Part shown: positions 61,255 through 64,000 of the stretch, piece after piece
Position numbering within the stretch: the stretch's first letter is position 1
How the letters are laid out: the number at the start of each line of letters is the position of its first letter
NCBI GenBank assembly: GCA_016192075.1
Contig: JACPUU010000002.1
Coordinates: 338,281 to 402,280, forward strand
Reading direction: 5' to 3'
Source: Bacteroidota bacterium
GTDB taxonomy: Bacteria; Bacteroidota; Bacteroidia; Flavobacteriales_D; Crocinitomicaceae
DNA length: 64,000 nucleotides
Position numbers and translations under genes: made by a program
Notes under the pieces: model-generated
What the model saw: the letters and a program-made list of their open reading frames with translations, nothing else
Told to the model about the DNA's origin: nothing
Databases searched by the model: none

Positions 61255-62607
61255 ATGTTTGAAAATTTAACCGATAAGTTTGAGCGGGCGCTCAAAGTAT
61301 TAAAAGGTCAGGGTCAGATTACTGAAATCAACGTTGCAGAAACACTGAAAGAAGTTCGCCGCGCGTTGCTTGATGCGGACGTTAGTTTTAATACAGCCAA
61401 AGAGTTTACAACACGTGTTAAAGAAAAAGCCATTGGCCGCAACGTATTAACTGCCATTTCACCAGGTCAGTTACTCACCAAAATCTGTCATGAAGAGCTG
61501 ATCGAATTAATGGGCGGTGAACAGGCTGAACTCAATATCAAAGGAAATCCGGCCATTATTTTAATGTCTGGTTTGCAGGGATCGGGTAAAACAACCCATT
61601 CTGGTAAACTGGCAAATTACCTGAAAACAAAAAAGGGCAAAAATCCGTTGCTGGTTGCCTGTGACGTTTATCGTCCTGCGGCAATTGATCAGCTGCATGT
61701 TTTGGGTGAGCAGCTTGGCGTAGATGTTTATTCCAATAAAGAAGAAAAAGATCCGGTAAAAATTGCGAAAGATGCAATTGCCTATGCCAAAAGCAAAAGT
61801 TTTAATGTAGTCATTGTCGATACGGCCGGTCGTCTGGCAATTGATGAACAAATGATGAATGAGATTGCTGAAATTAAAAAAGCACTCAATCCGGGCGAAA
61901 CCTTGTTTGTGGTAGACGCCATGACCGGTCAGGATGCCGTAAATACAGCCAAGGCATTCAACGATCGTATCAATTTTGACGGAGTCATTTTAACCAAATT
62001 AGACGGTGATACCCGCGGTGGTGCGGCACTTTCTATTAAATCAGTGGTTGACAAACCAATTAAGTTTGTTGGTACCGGTGAAAAAATGGATGCGCTGGAT
62101 GTTTTTTATCCGGCTCGTATGGCCGACCGTATTCTGGGAATGGGTGACGTTGTTTCACTCGTTGAAAAAGCGCAGGAACAATTTGATGAAGCCGAGGCTA
62201 AAAAACTGCAGAAAAAAATTGCCCAGAATAAATTTGATTTCGATGATTTCTATGCGCAGCTGCAGCAGATCAAAAAAATGGGGAATGTGAAAGACCTCAT
62301 GGGCATGATTCCGGGCATGGGTAAAGCCATGAAAAATGTAGACATTGATGAAGATGCGTTTAAGGGAATTGAGGCAATTATTCAATCCATGACTCCCAAA
62401 GAAAGAGCGCAGCCTGATATTCTGAACGTATCACGCAAAACACGTATTGCAGCTGGTAGCGGTACTAATTTGAATGAGGTGAATAAACTCATCAAACAAT
62501 TTACGGAGACCAAAAAAGTAATGCACATGATGAGCGATAAAAAGAACATGGCCAACATGATGCGGCAAATGAAAGGGATGAAGGGAATGGGCGGCATGCC
62601 AATGTAA
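61255..62607 (+). CDS. ffh: Signal recognition particle protein Ffh
   Basis: A 450-residue GTPase started at 61255 (MFENLTDKFERALKVLKG) after AAAAAAGGAAAG, a good ribosome site. N domain 1-95, G domain with GLQGSGKTTHSGKLA near residue 104, DTAGRLAIDE near 190, TKLDGDTRGGAALS near 247, and the M domain from about residue 300 ending in the Met-rich MMRQMKGMKGMGGMPM. Ffh with 4.5S RNA targets membrane proteins to FtsY/SecYEG. Confidence 0.97.
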   Translation: MFENLTDKFERALKVLKGQGQITEINVAETLKEVRRALLDADVSFNTAKEFTTRVKEKAIGRNVLTAISPGQLLTKICHEELIELMGGEQAELNIKGNPAIILMSGLQGSGKTTHSGKLANYLKTKKGKNPLLVACDVYRPAAIDQLHVLGEQLGVDVYSNKEEKDPVKIAKDAIAYAKSKSFNVVIVDTAGRLAIDEQMMNEIAEIKKALNPGETLFVVDAMTGQDAVNTAKAFNDRINFDGVILTKLDGDTRGGAALSIKSVVDKPIKFVGTGEKMDALDVFYPARMADRILGMGDVVSLVEKAQEQFDEAEAKKLQKKIAQNKFDFDDFYAQLQQIKKMGNVKDLMGMIPGMGKAMKNVDIDEDAFKGIEAIIQSMTPKERAQPDILNVSRKTRIAAGSGTNLNEVNKLIKQFTETKKVMHMMSDKKNMANMMRQMKGMKGMGGMPM

Positions 62608-62665
62608 TACTTCTTCCACAGGAGAAGAATCTAAGGTGGCAAAAAAGATAAAGTTTAGATATTTC

Positions 62666-63535
62666 ATGAAAACCACAAAAATTTATTTCATCGCGCTGAC
62701 AGGTCTGATGCTTTCATGTGCAGGTAATGCCCCCGAAACCGTAAACGAAGATACCACCGGTGTGTCGGTTGACACGTTATCTGCCGGTAATGCTTTTGAA
62801 GATTTTAAGGTGTATGTAAACCAACTTGACCGGACGGTTGAAAATGTAGATTCCGTTTTTGCCCGGTATGAAAATGCGAAGGTAAACTTTACGCCGCAGC
62901 AAAAAGATTCTGCTTTTTTTGTGACCGTCGGCTTTATGCAGTCTTTTGATATATCAGATGATGAAATAGGTGATTTGTCTGAAGAAAAGCAAAAAGAAAT
63001 TGAGAAAAAATACAACAAAGCCGGTTTTGAAATCTGGTATGAAGAAGGATACCCTTATGCCATGCCTGATCTGAAATTTGTAGAAGCGAAATTCAAAAAA
63101 GACATTTCAGCAGAGCTTGATGATTACCTGGATGTCTACAAAAAAACATGTATTCAAACAACCAGTGATGCCGGACTGGTTATTGAATGGTCTGAGCTTG
63201 CTGAGCTTATTTTGGTGTGTGAAGAGTACCTGGCCGAAAACCGCGATTCAAAATATACTGATCAGGTTTTGGCTGACTACATGGAAAATCTGAACTTTTT
63301 AATGTGGGGACTTGATAACACCCCCATCATTGATTACTGGACAGATGAAACGGTAAAGCAGCTGGATGAAAATGTATCTGATGTTTATCAGAAACTTATC
63401 AAAGACACCAAACACAAAACCGGTAAAATCATTGCAGATCATCTTACCTGGCTGGAATCTAAAAGTTTTGTCTTTGAATACGACGAGGTCAAATTTTTGT
63501 CTGAAGACGAGGTGAAAATGTACCTGGGGTTGTAG
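62666..63535 (+). CDS. Lipoprotein of unknown function
   Basis: A 289-residue lipoprotein started at 62666, giving a short signal and lipobox (IALTGLMLSC). The mature part is acidic and helical (Glu/Asp/Lys rich), with FDISDDEIGDLSEEKQKEIE and FAR-YENAKVNF-type stretches. Trp-rich tail region (LMWGLDNTPIIDYWTDE). No recognised domain. It follows ffh by 58 nt. Confidence 0.68.
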   Translation: MKTTKIYFIALTGLMLSCAGNAPETVNEDTTGVSVDTLSAGNAFEDFKVYVNQLDRTVENVDSVFARYENAKVNFTPQQKDSAFFVTVGFMQSFDISDDEIGDLSEEKQKEIEKKYNKAGFEIWYEEGYPYAMPDLKFVEAKFKKDISAELDDYLDVYKKTCIQTTSDAGLVIEWSELAELILVCEEYLAENRDSKYTDQVLADYMENLNFLMWGLDNTPIIDYWTDETVKQLDENVSDVYQKLIKDTKHKTGKIIADHLTWLESKSFVFEYDEVKFLSEDEVKMYLGL

Positions 63536-63670
63536 ATTCTGCAATCGGGGTGAAGATTCATTCGCCCTTATTTTAACGTGGGTTCAATCTGATTTTCGGA
63601 TGCTGGTTTCTGTTTTTGAAAGCATGGTGTTTTCTATTGTGCCCTGAGTTTCAAAAGGGAGTTTGAATTT

Positions 63671-64000
63671 ACCACATAGGAACATAGTTCACATAGAAAA
63701 GACACATAGAAATTACGCTGCTGGTTTCTTTTTTAGTCCTATGTGAAACCTATGTTCACTACTCTGCCTATGTGTTTCAAAGGGAGGCTAAAAATCTACC
63801 ACATAGGAACATAGTTCACATAGAAAAGACACATAGAAATTACGTTGCTGGTTTCTTTTTTAGTCCTATGTGAAACCTATGTTCACTACTGTGCCTATGT
63901 GTTTCAAAGGGAGGCTAAAAATCTACCACATAGGAACATAGTTCACATAGAAAAGACACATAGAAATTACGTTGCTGGTTTCTTTTTTAGTCCTATGTGA
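63671..64000. repeat. 127-bp tandem repeat of CACATAG/CTATGTG
   Basis: Copies start at 63671, 63798 and 63925 (period exactly 127 bp); the third is cut by the window end. Each unit holds inverted words: CACATAGGAACATAG and CTATGTGAAACCTATGTTC on either side of a GCTGCTGGTTTC-type centre. No open frame is present. The words match those at 30460-30785. Confidence 0.85.

Noticed and set aside
1..64000. tRNA, rRNA, IS element or prophage
   Set aside because: No cloverleaf, rRNA stretch, transposase or phage structural gene was recognised by reading the sequence; a tRNAscan or IS search was not possible.

Overview
The window is a chromosomal segment of a Bacteroidota bacterium, most likely of the Flavobacteriales. 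The evidence is a PorQ-like type IX secretion protein, a protein with a T9SS C-terminal sorting domain, many small lipoproteins, a Rho factor with a long N-terminal extension, a complete Na+-translocating NADH:quinone reductase operon, and several TAnnTTTG promoter elements. I cannot name the genus. No rRNA, tRNA, CRISPR array, transposase or phage gene was seen.

Layout. 1-4.1 kb: a partial SulP permease, then a beta-barrel lipoprotein, an alpha/beta hydrolase, a secreted protein and a CYTH-domain enzyme. 4.17-22.99 kb: an accessory, visibly AT-rich region of about 20 small genes of mostly unknown function, separated by imperfect palindromes of about 130 or 190 bp. These begin with an RYYYAAC-type box and end with GTTRRRY, which is the architecture of integron attC sites. 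I count 16 of them. No integron integrase is present, so this looks like a CALIN (cluster of attC sites lacking an integrase). Genes and sites point right from 4.4 to 16.3 kb and left from 22.9 to 16.7 kb, so two arms converge near 16.5 kb. A second repeat family, a multi-hairpin leader whose last part reads roughly GGTATAAACTAGTTA, sits at both outer ends (4.36 and 22.93 kb) and twice inside (12.62 and 15.22 kb), each time directly before a cassette. I interpret it as a candidate attI-like or leader site heading separate cassette modules. This is the main discovery of the window. Cassette products include many exported proteins or lipoproteins, small membrane proteins, a class C beta-lactamase-family serine hydrolase, a TPR lipoprotein and an HExxH metallopeptidase. 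One gene is broken by an in-frame TAG.

23-45 kb: conserved chromosome with a phosphoglucomutase/phosphomannomutase-family enzyme (glmM-like), rho, an RDD membrane protein, an esterase, an AraC-type regulator, fluC/crcB, a PAP2 phosphatase, a T9SS cargo protein, a TPR histidine kinase with its LuxR-type regulator, lipoproteins, and nqrABCDEF transcribed leftwards with a clear terminator.

45-64 kb: the HAD phosphatase/upp cluster, a predicted phosphodiesterase, a tight leftward operon running from def through a deacetylase, a FemAB-like protein and an SDR reductase, truA, a YfcE-like phosphodiesterase, porQ, two glycosyltransferases, an ACT-like protein divergent from lysA, a HEAT-repeat protein, ffh and a lipoprotein. 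The right edge runs into a 127-bp tandem repeat rich in CACATAG/CTATGTG, a motif also found at 30.5-30.8 kb.
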